DNA of 44,145 nucleotides from Mycolicibacter icosiumassiliensis (lineage in GTDB: Bacteria > Actinomycetota > Actinomycetes > Mycobacteriales > Mycobacteriaceae): NCBI RefSeq assembly GCF_900078685.2, contig NZ_LT546170.1, forward strand, positions 190,838 to 234,982. The letters run 5' to 3'. A program made the translations under genes and the position numbers. Below, piece by piece: positions 1 through 9,071 of the stretch; position 1 is the first letter of the stretch; each line of letters starts with the position of its first letter. The notes under the pieces were generated by a model. That model did not search any database and was not told the origin of the DNA. It saw only the letters and a list, made by a program, of their open reading frames with translations.

Positions 1-1144
1 GATCCGCGTAGGCCGATGCCAGCGCGATGGCGACGGCCAGATCCGCGGACGGATCGGTCAACCGCATGCCGCCCACCGTGGACAGGTAGATGTCGCCGGC
101 CCCGATCGGAAGTTCGGCGTGCTTGTCCAGTACTGCGGTGATCATGGCGGCCCGGGCGTGGTCGATGCCACTGACCGCACGGCGCGGCGAGCCGCCCGCC
201 GGCTTGGCCAGCAGTGCCTGCACTTCGCCGATCAACGGACGCTTGCCGTCCAGTGCGACGGATGACTGCGAGAGCCAGGGCACCGGCTCGCTGCGCTGCT
301 CCAGGAAAAGACCGGACGGGTCGGCGATCCCCTCGATGCCGTCGTCGCGGAGCAGGAAACAGCCCACCTCGTCGGTAGCGCCGAAACGATTCTTGACCGC
401 CCGCACCATCCGCAGCACCGAGTTGCGGTCCCCCTCGAAGTGCAGCACCACGTCGACGAGGTGCTCCAGTGAACGTGGGCCCGCGATCGCGCCGTCCTTG
501 GTCACGTGTCCGACCAGGACCAGCGCCACATCGGCACTCTTGGCGGCCGCGGTCAGAGCGGCCGTCACAGCCCGAACCTGGGTGACCCCGCCGGCCACCC
601 CGTCGGTGTCGGCGGCGGTCACGGTCTGCACCGAATCCACCACCACCAGGGTGGGCCGCACCGCCTCGATATGGCCCAGCACCGTCTGCAGGTCAGATTC
701 GGAGGCCAGGTAGATCTCGTCGTGGGTGCATCCGGTGCGCTCGGCGCGCAGCCGGATCTGCCCCGCGGACTCCTCTCCGGAGACGTACAGCGCCCGGCGC
801 CCCGCCAGTGCCCAGCGGTGCGCGACCTCGAGCAGCAGCGTGGATTTACCGACACCGGGATCGCCGGCCAACAGGGTGACCGAGCCGGGAACCACCCCGC
901 CACCCAACACCCGGTCGAGTTCGGTGACACCGGTCGGCGCCGGCCGTGCTCGACCCGCCTCGATGGAGCTGATCGGCACCGCGGGCCGAGCCGGTGTCGC
1001 CGGCCGCAGCCCACCTGCCGGTGCGGCCGCTTCGCCTACCGGGTCGATGCCGCCCCAACTACCGCACTCCGGGCAGCGGCCCAGCCACTTCGCGGTGGTG
1101 TTCCCGCATTCCGAACAGCGAAAGAGCGAACGTGCCTTGGCCAC
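1..1144 (-). CDS. radA: RadA, left-arm copy, cut by the window edge
   Basis: This is the mirror copy of radA, starting at GTG 1144 and lacking everything after about codon 381 because the window begins. It differs from the right-arm copy at two places. At bases 139-157 it encodes the family-like HARAAMITAV where the other copy reads HTPSALLPAV. At bases 261-280 it encodes VPWLSQSSVAL where the other copy has the family-like VPGTAITVAL, with one extra codon here. Each copy is therefore atypical in one patch. Zinc-finger and Walker A regions match the other copy. Confidence 0.85.
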   Translation of the reverse strand, partial: MAKARSLFRCSECGNTTAKWLGRCPECGSWGGIDPVGEAAAPAGGLRPATPARPAVPISSIEAGRARPAPTGVTELDRVLGGGVVPGSVTLLAGDPGVGKSTLLLEVAHRWALAGRRALYVSGEESAGQIRLRAERTGCTHDEIYLASESDLQTVLGHIEAVRPTLVVVDSVQTVTAADTDGVAGGVTQVRAVTAALTAAAKSADVALVLVGHVTKDGAIAGPRSLEHLVDVVLHFEGDRNSVLRMVRAVKNRFGATDEVGCFLLRDDGIEGIADPSGLFLEQRSEPVPWLSQSSVALDGKRPLIGEVQALLAKPAGGSPRRAVSGIDHARAAMITAVLDKHAELPIGAGDIYLSTVGGMRLTDPSADLAVAIALASAYAD

Positions 1145-1193
1145 TCGGCGACCGTATCGCCCGGGTCCGACAGTGCCGGCCGCGACGGGTGCG

Positions 1194-1742
1194 TCAGTGG
1201 TGCGAAAGCGGGCCGGCCGAGATCGGCACGTCCACGCGCACCTCGCCGGCCCTCTTGAAGGTGAAGGTGAAGTCGTAGGTCAGCCCGTTGCGAATCGCCT
1301 TGTCCAGGGTCACCGTCGCAGCGGCGGTGTTGGCGCTGGCCACCTCCGGCAGTGCCCGGGCGGCGGGAGCCGTCGGCAGGTCGGGGCCCGCCGGGGCGCT
1401 GAAGACCAGGACGCCGCCGACCGGCACGGTCTTGCTGCCGGTCGGTGACACCTTGCCGATCGAGGTCGTGATGTCGCTCAGCTCATCGTTGGCGTCGGCC
1501 GACTGGTTGCTGACCACGAACACCAGGTCGACGGTCTGGCCCGGCTCCAACGCGTCGCCGGTCTGCGTCGCCTGGATGCGCACGTCGCGCAGCGCCAGGT
1601 CGCCGACGGTGGCCGAGGCGCCGTTGACCGCAGAGGCCTGGTCAGCGGTCTGAGAGATCTGTCCGGTACCGCAGCCGGCCAGCGCCGCCGCCGCAATCAG
1701 CGCGATCGCAGCCTTGTTGAAGGCCCTGTTGAACGAGTTCAC
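1194..1742 (-). CDS. lpqE: Lipoprotein LpqE, left-arm copy
   Basis: The protein is identical to the right-arm copy (182 aa from GTG 1742, lipobox LAGC with Cys24). The only inter-arm difference outside radA lies 30 bp upstream of this start, at base 1772. It reads t on the plus strand here, where the mirror position would predict g. The gene is followed 49 bp later by the truncated radA copy on the same strand, so the two probably form a transcription unit. Confidence 0.85.
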   Translation of the reverse strand: MNSFNRAFNKAAIALIAAAALAGCGTGQISQTADQASAVNGASATVGDLALRDVRIQATQTGDALEPGQTVDLVFVVSNQSADANDELSDITTSIGKVSPTGSKTVPVGGVLVFSAPAGPDLPTAPAARALPEVASANTAAATVTLDKAIRNGLTYDFTFTFKRAGEVRVDVPISAGPLSHH

Positions 1743-1967
1743 GTGTGGTCTCCTGCTCGGCTGTCGCGACTTGTGACTATGCACTGTAGTAGCAACGATC
1801 CGGTGGCGGTAGCGCAGGGTTACCGGTCGCCCATGACCCCCGTCGACCAGCCCTGATCAGGCTCCGATCAGGTTTGACCCAGCACGCTTCCGCCGCGATG
1901 TCAACCCCCCTGCTGGGGCCGCGGTGCCCCTGACCTGCACCGTTGGTGGTCGTGTGTTGTGGCGGCG

Positions 1968-1976
1968 TGTTAGCAT
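1968..1976 (+). promoter_or_regulatory. Probable extended -10 of carD (left copy)
   Basis: TGTTAGCAT fits the TGnTAnnnT extended -10 pattern and lies 26 bp before the carD ATG. That places a start site near 1983, just ahead of the AAAGGGG ribosome binding site at 1986-1992. No good -35 is visible. This is inferred from pattern and spacing only. Confidence 0.4.
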
Positions 1977-2002
1977 GGGGTAGCGAAAGGGGCTCAAATC
2001 AG

Positions 2003-2491
2003 ATGATCTTTAAGGTCGGAGACACCGTCGTATATCCACACCACGGTGCAGCGTTGATCGAGGCGATTGAAACCCGGACCATCAAAGGCGAGCAAAAGGA
2101 CTATCTGGTCCTTAAGGTGGCGCAGGGCGACCTCACCGTTCGAGTTCCCGCTGAAAATGCCGAATATGTCGGTGTGCGTGACGTTGTCGGCCAGGAAGGC
2201 CTGGACAAGGTCTTCCAGGTGTTGCGTGCCCCGCACACCGAAGAACCGACCAACTGGTCGCGTCGTTACAAGGCCAACCTGGAGAAGCTCGCCTCCGGCG
2301 ATGTGCACAAGGTAGCCGAGGTCGTTCGTGACCTGTGGCGCCGTGACCAGGAGCGCGGCCTGTCTGCCGGTGAGAAGCGGATGCTGGCCAAGGCACGTCA
2401 GATCCTCGTTGGTGAGCTGGCCCTGGCCGAGAACACCGATGATGCCAAGGCGGAGACCATCCTCGACGAGGTGCTGGCCGCGGCGTCCTGA
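2003..2491 (+). CDS. carD: RNA polymerase-binding regulator CarD, left-arm copy
   Basis: A 162-aa protein identical to the right-arm copy, where residues are discussed. ATG 2003 is chosen because it follows AAAGGGG at 1986-1992 and gives the usual CarD length. Reading upstream in frame adds about 20 residues that look like non-coding leader. ispD follows after 31 bp on the same strand. Confidence 0.93.
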   Translation: MIFKVGDTVVYPHHGAALIEAIETRTIKGEQKDYLVLKVAQGDLTVRVPAENAEYVGVRDVVGQEGLDKVFQVLRAPHTEEPTNWSRRYKANLEKLASGDVHKVAEVVRDLWRRDQERGLSAGEKRMLAKARQILVGELALAENTDDAKAETILDEVLAAAS

Positions 2492-2522
2492 CCGCGACGT
2501 TCTCTGAGCGACCGGGGATCCG

Positions 2523-3188
2523 GTGCCAAGCACAGTAGCCGTGGTGCCGGCGGCCGGTTCAGGTGTGCGGCTGGGCGCCGGCATGCCCAAGGCGTTCTTT
2601 CTGCTGGGCGGCGTGACGCTGGTTGAGCGCGCCGTGGCAGGTCTGCGGGAGTCCGGGGTCATCGACCAGATCGTGGTCGCCGTGCCGCCGGACCGCACCG
2701 ACGAGGCCAAATTGATCCTCGGTGGGACTGCCACCGTCGTCGCCGGCGGTGCCGATCGTGTCGATTCCGTTCGGTTGGCGTTGGCCAGCGCCGGAGAGCC
2801 CGATTTCGTGCTGGTCCACGACGCCGCCCGACCATTGACTCCGCCCGGACTGGTGGTCCGGGTGGTCGAGGCATTGCATGCCGGGTACCGAGCCGTCGTC
2901 CCGGCGCTTCCGGTCGCCGACACCATCAAGGCGGTCGACGCGAACGGAACAGTCCTGGGCACACCCGAGCGGGCCGGCCTGCGGGCCGTGCAGACCCCCC
3001 AGGGGTTCGCCGCGGACCTGCTGCTGCGGGCCTACCAGCAGGCCGGTGCGGGCACGCAGTTCACCGATGACGCCGCAATGGTCGAACATGTCGGCGGCCA
3101 GGTCCACACCGTCGAAGGCGATCCCTTGGCCTTCAAGATCACCACACCGCTGGATGCGGTGCTCGCCGAGGCCGTGGTGAACCGGTGA
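2523..3188 (+). CDS. ispD: 2-C-methyl-D-erythritol 4-phosphate cytidylyltransferase, left-arm copy
   Basis: A 221-aa protein identical to the right-arm copy, starting at GTG 2523. Its stop overlaps the ispF start by 4 nt (GTGA at 3185-3188), so the two genes are probably translationally coupled. It sits 31 bp after carD, so carD-ispD-ispF form a run on one strand. Confidence 0.92.
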   Translation: MPSTVAVVPAAGSGVRLGAGMPKAFFLLGGVTLVERAVAGLRESGVIDQIVVAVPPDRTDEAKLILGGTATVVAGGADRVDSVRLALASAGEPDFVLVHDAARPLTPPGLVVRVVEALHAGYRAVVPALPVADTIKAVDANGTVLGTPERAGLRAVQTPQGFAADLLLRAYQQAGAGTQFTDDAAMVEHVGGQVHTVEGDPLAFKITTPLDAVLAEAVVNR

Positions 3189-3661
3189 GTGCGCTGCCGA
3201 GGGTCGGGTTGGGCACCGACGTGCACCCGATCGAGCCGGGCCGGCCGTGCTGGCTGTTGGGGTTGCTGTTTCCCGACGCCGACGGCTGCGCCGGACACTC
3301 CGACGGCGACGTGGCCGCACACGCCCTGTGTGACGCGCTGCTGTCGGCGGCAGGGCTGGGGGACCTCGGGTCGGTGTTCGGCGTCGACGAGCCCCGCTGG
3401 GCACGAGTAACGGGCGCTGTGATGCTCGGCCACGTGCGCGAGCTGCTCGGCGAGAGCGGATTCGTGATCGGCAATGCCGCGGTGCAGGTCATCGGCAACC
3501 GGCCGAAGGTGGGGCCCCGCCGGGCCGAAGCGCAGCAGCTGCTGTCGGAATTGCTGGGCGCACCGGTCTCGGTGTCGGCCACAACAACCGACGGCCTGGG
3601 GCTCACCGGTCGGGGCGAGGGACTGGCCGCGGTGGCTACCGCGCTGGTAGTGCCTGCTTAA
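3185..3661 (+). CDS. ispF: 2-C-methyl-D-erythritol 2,4-cyclodiphosphate synthase, left-arm copy
   Basis: A 158-aa protein identical to the right-arm copy, with metal ligands Asp12, His14 and His46. It ends 15 bp from the stop of the converging secreted-protein gene. That gap holds a short GCCGTCCGGCGGG stretch but no convincing terminator stem. Confidence 0.92.
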   Translation: MSALPRVGLGTDVHPIEPGRPCWLLGLLFPDADGCAGHSDGDVAAHALCDALLSAAGLGDLGSVFGVDEPRWARVTGAVMLGHVRELLGESGFVIGNAAVQVIGNRPKVGPRRAEAQQLLSELLGAPVSVSATTTDGLGLTGRGEGLAAVATALVVPA

Positions 3662-3676
3662 GCCGTCCGGCGGGAG

Positions 3677-4480
3677 CTAGCAGTTCCCGCCGAAGATGGC
3701 ACCGATGATGCAGGTGGCGATGTCGCCGCCGACGGCGCGGATGCCGCCGGCGAGGTTGGTGCCCATGTCAGTGCCACCGTCGAGCAGTGCGGTGGACGCA
3801 GCCAGCGCAGCATCACTAGCTGCGCCAGCGGAGTCACCCGCCGCACCGTTGAGGACATCCCCGCCCGCCCCGGCGAAAAGCTCAGGATCGAGGTTCAGGT
3901 GCTCGCCCAGGTCGAAGGGCAGTGACCCCGCCGCCGAACCGGGTTCGTGCGCCCCCAGGCCGCTAAAAGCGTCGCTCGCCGCCGCTGAACCGGCGCCAGC
4001 GCCATCGCCAGCGGCGTTTGCACCGCTGGCGTTACCTGGGGAGGTAAAGAGGCTCATTGCCGGCTGGAGCATCATCGGCGCGTACATCGCCAACATCGGG
4101 GCCATCATCGCCATCTGCATACCGATCTGGGGACCCATCGCAGCCATACTGGCGGTGCTGGCGCTGGCGCCGGCGGTGCTGGCGCCCTGACTCATCTGGT
4201 CGGCCTGCTGCTCGGCTTGCTGTCGCTGTTGCTCGGCCTGGGCGTCCTGCATCGCCTCTTGCTGGCCCGGCGCCATCTCCTGCGCGGCGGGCGCAGCCGC
4301 CGGCTGCTCAGCCGGCACGGGAGTAACCGCAGCTACGACTTCTGCGGGCTGCGGCTGCTGCTGGTTGTTGTTGTTCGGCTCATCGGCGTATGCGGTTGCG
4401 CTACCTGCGAATGCGACCGCAGCCAAGAACGCTCCAGAGGCTGCCACCAGACGTTTACTCACTGCCGCAATATATGCCAC
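3677..4480 (-). CDS. Secreted Gln/Met-rich protein of unknown function, left-arm copy
   Basis: This is the mirror of the gene at 24505-25308, with an identical 267-aa product. GTG 4480 is preferred because a GGGGG-type ribosome binding site lies about 7 nt upstream and the start leads straight into a signal peptide. It diverges from cysS, whose start is 109 bp away. Confidence 0.75.
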   Translation of the reverse strand: MAYIAAVSKRLVAASGAFLAAVAFAGSATAYADEPNNNNQQQPQPAEVVAAVTPVPAEQPAAAPAAQEMAPGQQEAMQDAQAEQQRQQAEQQADQMSQGASTAGASASTASMAAMGPQIGMQMAMMAPMLAMYAPMMLQPAMSLFTSPGNASGANAAGDGAGAGSAAASDAFSGLGAHEPGSAAGSLPFDLGEHLNLDPELFAGAGGDVLNGAAGDSAGAASDAALAASTALLDGGTDMGTNLAGGIRAVGGDIATCIIGAIFGGNC

Positions 4481-4574
4481 GTCACACCCCCTGTCCACCG
4501 ATACGGCAGGTAGTAGCCGTTCCTGGGAAGCCGCTGGTAATGCCGGGCGTGGCAGTCCGGGGCGCACCGCCCGG

Positions 4575-4580
4575 TAAGCT
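4575..4580 (+). promoter_or_regulatory. -10 element for a leaderless cysS transcript (left copy)
   Basis: TAAGCT matches the mycobacterial TAnnnT -10 and ends 8 nt before the cysS GTG at 4589. The predicted transcription start therefore falls on or next to the start codon. No ribosome binding site precedes the GTG, which fits leaderless translation. Confidence 0.5.
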
Positions 4581-4588
4581 GGCCCGTC

Positions 4589-5998
4589 GTGACCGATCGC
4601 CCCAGCCTGCGGCTGCACGACACGGCAACCGGCGCCGTGCGTGAGTTTGTCCCGTTGCGGCCCGGTCAGGTGTCTATCTATCTATGCGGTGCCACCGTCC
4701 AGGCTGCGCCCCATATCGGCCATGTCCGCAGCGGCGTGGCGTTCGATGTACTGCGCCGGTGGCTCACCGCCCGCGGCTACGACGTCGCTTTTGTGCGCAA
4801 CGTGACCGATATCGACGACAAGATCCTCACCAAGGCCGCTGCAGCGGGCCGGCCCTGGTGGGAGTGGGCCGCCACCCACGAGCGTGAGTTCACCGCGGCG
4901 TATGAGGCGCTGGGGGTGCTGCCACCGTCGGCCGAACCGCGTGCGACCGGGCACATCACCCAGATGGTCGAGCTGATCGAGCGCCTGATCGACTCGGGAC
5001 ACGCCTATGCCGGCGGCGGCGACGTGTACTTCGACGTGCTCAGCTACCCCGACTACGGCCAGCTGTCCGGTCATCGGATCGACGACGTGCATCAGGGCGA
5101 GGGGGTCGCCACCGGCAAGCGCGACCCGCGCGACTTCACGCTGTGGAAGGGCGCCAAGCCCGGTGAGCCCAGCTGGCCCACGCCGTGGGGCCCGGGCCGT
5201 CCGGGCTGGCACCTGGAGTGTTCGGCGATGGCCCGGACCTACCTCGGCCCCGAATTCGATATCCACTGCGGCGGGATGGATCTGGTCTTCCCGCACCATG
5301 AGAACGAGATCGCTCAGAGTCGCGCCGCCGGAGACGGATTCGCGAACTACTGGCTGCACAACGGCTGGGTCACCCTGGGCGGCGAGAAGATGAGCAAGTC
5401 GCTGGGCAATGTGCTGTCGATGTCGGCGGTGCTGCAACGGGTCCGGCCCGCCGAGCTGCGCTATTACCTGGGTAGTGCGCACTACCGGTCGATGCTCGAG
5501 TTCTCCGAGACCGCGCTGCGCGACGCCGTCAACGCCTATGTCGGCATCGAGGACTTCCTGCACCGGGTGCGCAGCCGGGTGGGCGCGGTGGTTCCCAGCA
5601 CCTGGACGGACCGTTTCGCCGCCGCGCTCGACGATGACCTGTCGGTGCCGATTGCCCTGGCTGAGGTGCACCGGACGCGTGCGGAGGGCAACCGGGCGCT
5701 GGACTCCGGCGACCACGAGGGCGCTCTGGCCGCAGCCGGTGCGATCCGGGCGATGATGGACGTGTTGGGCTGCGACCCGCTCAACGAGCGCTGGGAATCG
5801 CGCGACGAGACCTCGGCGGCGCTGGCCGCAGTCGACGTCTTAGTGCGCGCCGAGTTGCAACGCCGGGAAACCGCTCGTGCGGAACGGGACTGGCAATTGG
5901 CAGATGAGATCCGCTGCAGGCTCAAAAATGCCGGTATCGACGTCACCGACACCGGGGATGGTCCGCAATGGTCACTACTGGTGGAGGGGTCTGAGTAG
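4589..5998 (+). CDS. cysS: Cysteinyl-tRNA synthetase, left-arm copy
   Basis: A 469-aa protein identical to the right-arm copy: class I signature HIGH at residues 42-45, KMSKS at 267-271. The stop TAG (5996-5998) directly abuts the rlmB ATG at 5999, so the two are co-transcribed. Confidence 0.94.
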   Translation: MTDRPSLRLHDTATGAVREFVPLRPGQVSIYLCGATVQAAPHIGHVRSGVAFDVLRRWLTARGYDVAFVRNVTDIDDKILTKAAAAGRPWWEWAATHEREFTAAYEALGVLPPSAEPRATGHITQMVELIERLIDSGHAYAGGGDVYFDVLSYPDYGQLSGHRIDDVHQGEGVATGKRDPRDFTLWKGAKPGEPSWPTPWGPGRPGWHLECSAMARTYLGPEFDIHCGGMDLVFPHHENEIAQSRAAGDGFANYWLHNGWVTLGGEKMSKSLGNVLSMSAVLQRVRPAELRYYLGSAHYRSMLEFSETALRDAVNAYVGIEDFLHRVRSRVGAVVPSTWTDRFAAALDDDLSVPIALAEVHRTRAEGNRALDSGDHEGALAAAGAIRAMMDVLGCDPLNERWESRDETSAALAAVDVLVRAELQRRETARAERDWQLADEIRCRLKNAGIDVTDTGDGPQWSLLVEGSE

Positions 5999-6940
5999 AT
6001 GGCCGGAAATTCCAAGCGCAAGGGTGCGGTGCGCAAGCCGGGCACCAAGAAAGGGCCGACGGTCGGCTCTGGTGGCCAACGCCGCCGCGGGCTCGAAGGC
6101 CGCGGCGCTACCCCGCCGGCGCATCAGCGCGACTACCACCCCGCAGCCAAGGCGGCTAAGCGCGCGGCAAAGCAGCGCGCCTACCGCACCACCAAGCGCA
6201 CCGATGAGAACGAGACCGTGCTGGGGCGCAACCCGGTTCTGGAGTGCCTGCGTGCCGGAATCCCGGCTACCGCGCTGTATGTGGCGCTGGGCGCCGAGGC
6301 CGATGAGCGCCTGACCGAATCAGTTACTCGGGCAGCCGATTCCGGATTGCCGATCCTGGAGGTGCCGCGGTCCGATCTGGACAAGATGACCACCAACGGT
6401 CTGCATCAGGGCATCGCGCTTGCGGTCCCGCCCTACAGCTACGCGCATCCCGACGACCTGATCGCGGCCGCGCGGCGCGATGTCGCGCCGCCGTTGCTGG
6501 TCGCACTGGACAACATCTCCGATCCGCGCAATCTCGGCGCCATCGTGCGGTCGGTCGCGGCGTTCGGCGGACACGGCGTGGTGATCCCGCAGCGTCGGTC
6601 GGCGTCGGTGACCGCGGTGGCCTGGCGCACCAGTGCCGGTGCGGCAGCGCGGGTTCCGATCGCGCGGGCATCCAATCTGAACCAAACGCTGAAAGCATGG
6701 GCAGATCGCGGCCTGCAGATCGTCGGGCTCGACGCCGGCGGCGAGACCATGGTCGATGAGTTGGACGGCACCAGCCCGATGGTGCTGGTCGTCGGTTCCG
6801 AGGGCAAGGGGCTGTCCCGACTGGTCCGGCAGAACTGCGACGCCATCGTGTCGATTCCGATGTCCGGGCCCACCGAGTCGCTCAATGCCTCGGTGGCCGC
6901 CGGGGTGGTGCTGGCCGAGATCGCCCGTCAGCGAAGGTGA
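5999..6940 (+). CDS. rlmB: SpoU-family rRNA 2'-O-methyltransferase, left-arm copy
   Basis: A 313-aa protein identical to the right-arm copy. It begins on the base after the cysS stop and overlaps the next gene by 4 nt (GTGA at 6937-6940). cysS, rlmB and the phosphodiesterase gene thus form one tightly packed unit. Confidence 0.9.
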   Translation: MAGNSKRKGAVRKPGTKKGPTVGSGGQRRRGLEGRGATPPAHQRDYHPAAKAAKRAAKQRAYRTTKRTDENETVLGRNPVLECLRAGIPATALYVALGAEADERLTESVTRAADSGLPILEVPRSDLDKMTTNGLHQGIALAVPPYSYAHPDDLIAAARRDVAPPLLVALDNISDPRNLGAIVRSVAAFGGHGVVIPQRRSASVTAVAWRTSAGAAARVPIARASNLNQTLKAWADRGLQIVGLDAGGETMVDELDGTSPMVLVVGSEGKGLSRLVRQNCDAIVSIPMSGPTESLNASVAAGVVLAEIARQRR

Positions 6941-7824
6941 TTCGCCGCGCGTTGATTGCGGCGGTGCTGATGGCCGCGGTGGTGAGTCCTTCGGCAACGG
7001 CCGCCGCGCAACCGTCGACGTTTGATCTGCAGGCGCATCGCGGCGGCCGGGGCGAGACCACCGAGGAATCGTTGCGCGCCTTCGCCAAGTCGCTCGCGCT
7101 GGGGGTCAGCACCCTGGAGTTGGACATCGTGCTGACGCGCGACGCGCAGCCGCTGGTCTGGCACGACCCGGTGATCGAGCCGGCGAAGTGCGCCGACACC
7201 GGACCGGCCTTCGCCGGCGATCCCGATTACCCGTACGTGAGCAAGCGAGTAGCCGATCTCACCCTCGCCCAGATCCGAACCCTGGACTGCGGACACCTGT
7301 TGCCGGAATTCCCCGACGCGGAAGTGGTGGCGGGCAACGTGATCACCACTTTGCCGGAGGTCTTCGCGCTGGCCGGTCACACAGCGGTCCGCTACAACAT
7401 CGAGACCAAGGTCGACGGCGACAACTCGCAGCAGATCGTCGATGTGATCCTGGCGGCGGTGCGCGCCGCCGGCAAACTCGATTTCGTTGAAATCCAGAGT
7501 TTCGACTGGCGCACGCTGCCGCTGGTGCGCGCCGCGGAACCAGCCATTCCGCTGGTCGCGCTGTGGGAGCAGGGGTCTGATCCGATCTCGGGTGCGGTGG
7601 CGGTCGGCGCCGATATCGTGTCCCCGGACTACTCGGTGGTGGATCGAGCATTTACCGAACGCGCACATACGGCTGGGCTGCGGGTGATTCCGTGGACGGT
7701 CAACGATGCCGACGCCATGCGACAGCAGATCGCCGCCGGAGTCGACGGGCTCATCACCGACTATCCGAGCCGGCTGCGCGCGGTGCTGGCCGAGCTGGGC
7801 ATGCCGTTGCCGCCGTCCTACTAG
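6937..7824 (+). CDS. Secreted glycerophosphodiester phosphodiesterase-like protein, left-arm copy
   Basis: A 295-aa protein identical to the right-arm copy, with signal peptide, catalytic His34 and the WHDP motif. Its stop codon interlocks with that of the converging transporter gene (CTAG at 7821-7824, a 4-nt overlap). Confidence 0.85.
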   Translation: MIRRALIAAVLMAAVVSPSATAAAQPSTFDLQAHRGGRGETTEESLRAFAKSLALGVSTLELDIVLTRDAQPLVWHDPVIEPAKCADTGPAFAGDPDYPYVSKRVADLTLAQIRTLDCGHLLPEFPDAEVVAGNVITTLPEVFALAGHTAVRYNIETKVDGDNSQQIVDVILAAVRAAGKLDFVEIQSFDWRTLPLVRAAEPAIPLVALWEQGSDPISGAVAVGADIVSPDYSVVDRAFTERAHTAGLRVIPWTVNDADAMRQQIAAGVDGLITDYPSRLRAVLAELGMPLPPSY

Positions 7825-9071
7825 ACACCCAGCAGTTGCGCGCTCGCCCACAGGGCCAGCACGGCAACCAGCAGTGTGGCCGGAACCGTGCACAGCCCCA
7901 GGCGGGTATATTCGCCGACTCCGGCCGGAACGTCGTAGCGGCGCAACACCCGGCGCCACAGCAGGTTAGACAGTGAGCCCGTGTAGCTGAGGTTGGGTCC
8001 GATGTTGACCCCGATCAACACCGCCAACACCGCGAGGGGGCCGCTCGATGCGACCAGCGGCACCAGCACCAGCGTCGCGGGCAGGTTGTTGACCACGTTG
8101 GCCAGCACCGCGGCGACCGCCGCGACGCCCAGCAGTGCCGGCAGACCAGATCCCGCCGGCAGCACCGCGGTCATCTGGGCGCCCAGCCCGTTGTCGACGA
8201 CGGCCCGCACCACCACGCCCAGGGCCAACACGAACACCAGGAAACCGGGGTTGGCGGCCCGCGCAATGCCGGCCGCGGTGCTGCGCCGCTGCGCCAGACC
8301 ACGCGCGGCCAGCACGGCCGCTCCGGCGACGGCCGCCCATGCCGCCGGTACGCCGAACGTCTCGGCGACCCCGAAACCGACCAGCGTCAGTCCCAGCACC
8401 ACCAGTGCGAAAACCGGAACCGGGGGCGGCGGGCCGGCGTGCCGGTGCACCGGTGTGGCCCGCAGATCGGCGCGGAAAAACCAGCGGAAAATCAGGTAGA
8501 CGACCGCGGTGGTGGCCAGCCACGGCGCCGCCATCAACGCGGTGAACTTCACGAACGACAGGCCGGCCTGGTTGAACGCCAGCAGATTGGTCAGGTTCGA
8601 CACCGGCAGCAGCAGCGACGCCGTGTTGGCCAGGTGCGCGGTCGCGTACGCGTGCGGGCGCATCGGCGCTTGGCGGCGGCGGGCCATCATCAGCACCACC
8701 GGGGTCAGCAGCACCACCGTCGCGTCCAGGCTCAGCACCGCGGTCAGGCCGGCGGCGATGACGAAGACGCGGCTCAGCAGATGTTGCGGCGGCCCGACGT
8801 CGGCGCGTGCCATCGCCGCGCCGGCCGCTTCGAACAGGCCCTCATCGTCACAGAGCTGTGCCAGCACCAGCACCGCGCCCAGGAACGCGACGACATGCAG
8901 CAGAGTGGCGGCTTCGGCAAATGCGTCGTGCATCGAGATCGCGCCGGTGGCAACAAGGATGCCGGCGGCCGGCACCGCCGCGAACATCTCCGGCCAGCCG
9001 CGGGGGCGGGCTACCGCGAACGCCAGCACGACGGCAAGCAGCAGCAGCGCAAGAGCTAAGTTCAGGCCCAC
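7821..9071 (-). CDS. ArsB-like membrane transporter, left-arm copy
   Basis: A 416-aa protein identical to the right-arm copy. GTG 9071 lies within the last codons of the metallo-hydrolase gene (10-nt overlap), indicating coupled translation. Confidence 0.82.
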   Translation of the reverse strand: MGLNLALALLLLAVVLAFAVARPRGWPEMFAAVPAAGILVATGAISMHDAFAEAATLLHVVAFLGAVLVLAQLCDDEGLFEAAGAAMARADVGPPQHLLSRVFVIAAGLTAVLSLDATVVLLTPVVLMMARRRQAPMRPHAYATAHLANTASLLLPVSNLTNLLAFNQAGLSFVKFTALMAAPWLATTAVVYLIFRWFFRADLRATPVHRHAGPPPPVPVFALVVLGLTLVGFGVAETFGVPAAWAAVAGAAVLAARGLAQRRSTAAGIARAANPGFLVFVLALGVVVRAVVDNGLGAQMTAVLPAGSGLPALLGVAAVAAVLANVVNNLPATLVLVPLVASSGPLAVLAVLIGVNIGPNLSYTGSLSNLLWRRVLRRYDVPAGVGEYTRLGLCTVPATLLVAVLALWASAQLLGV

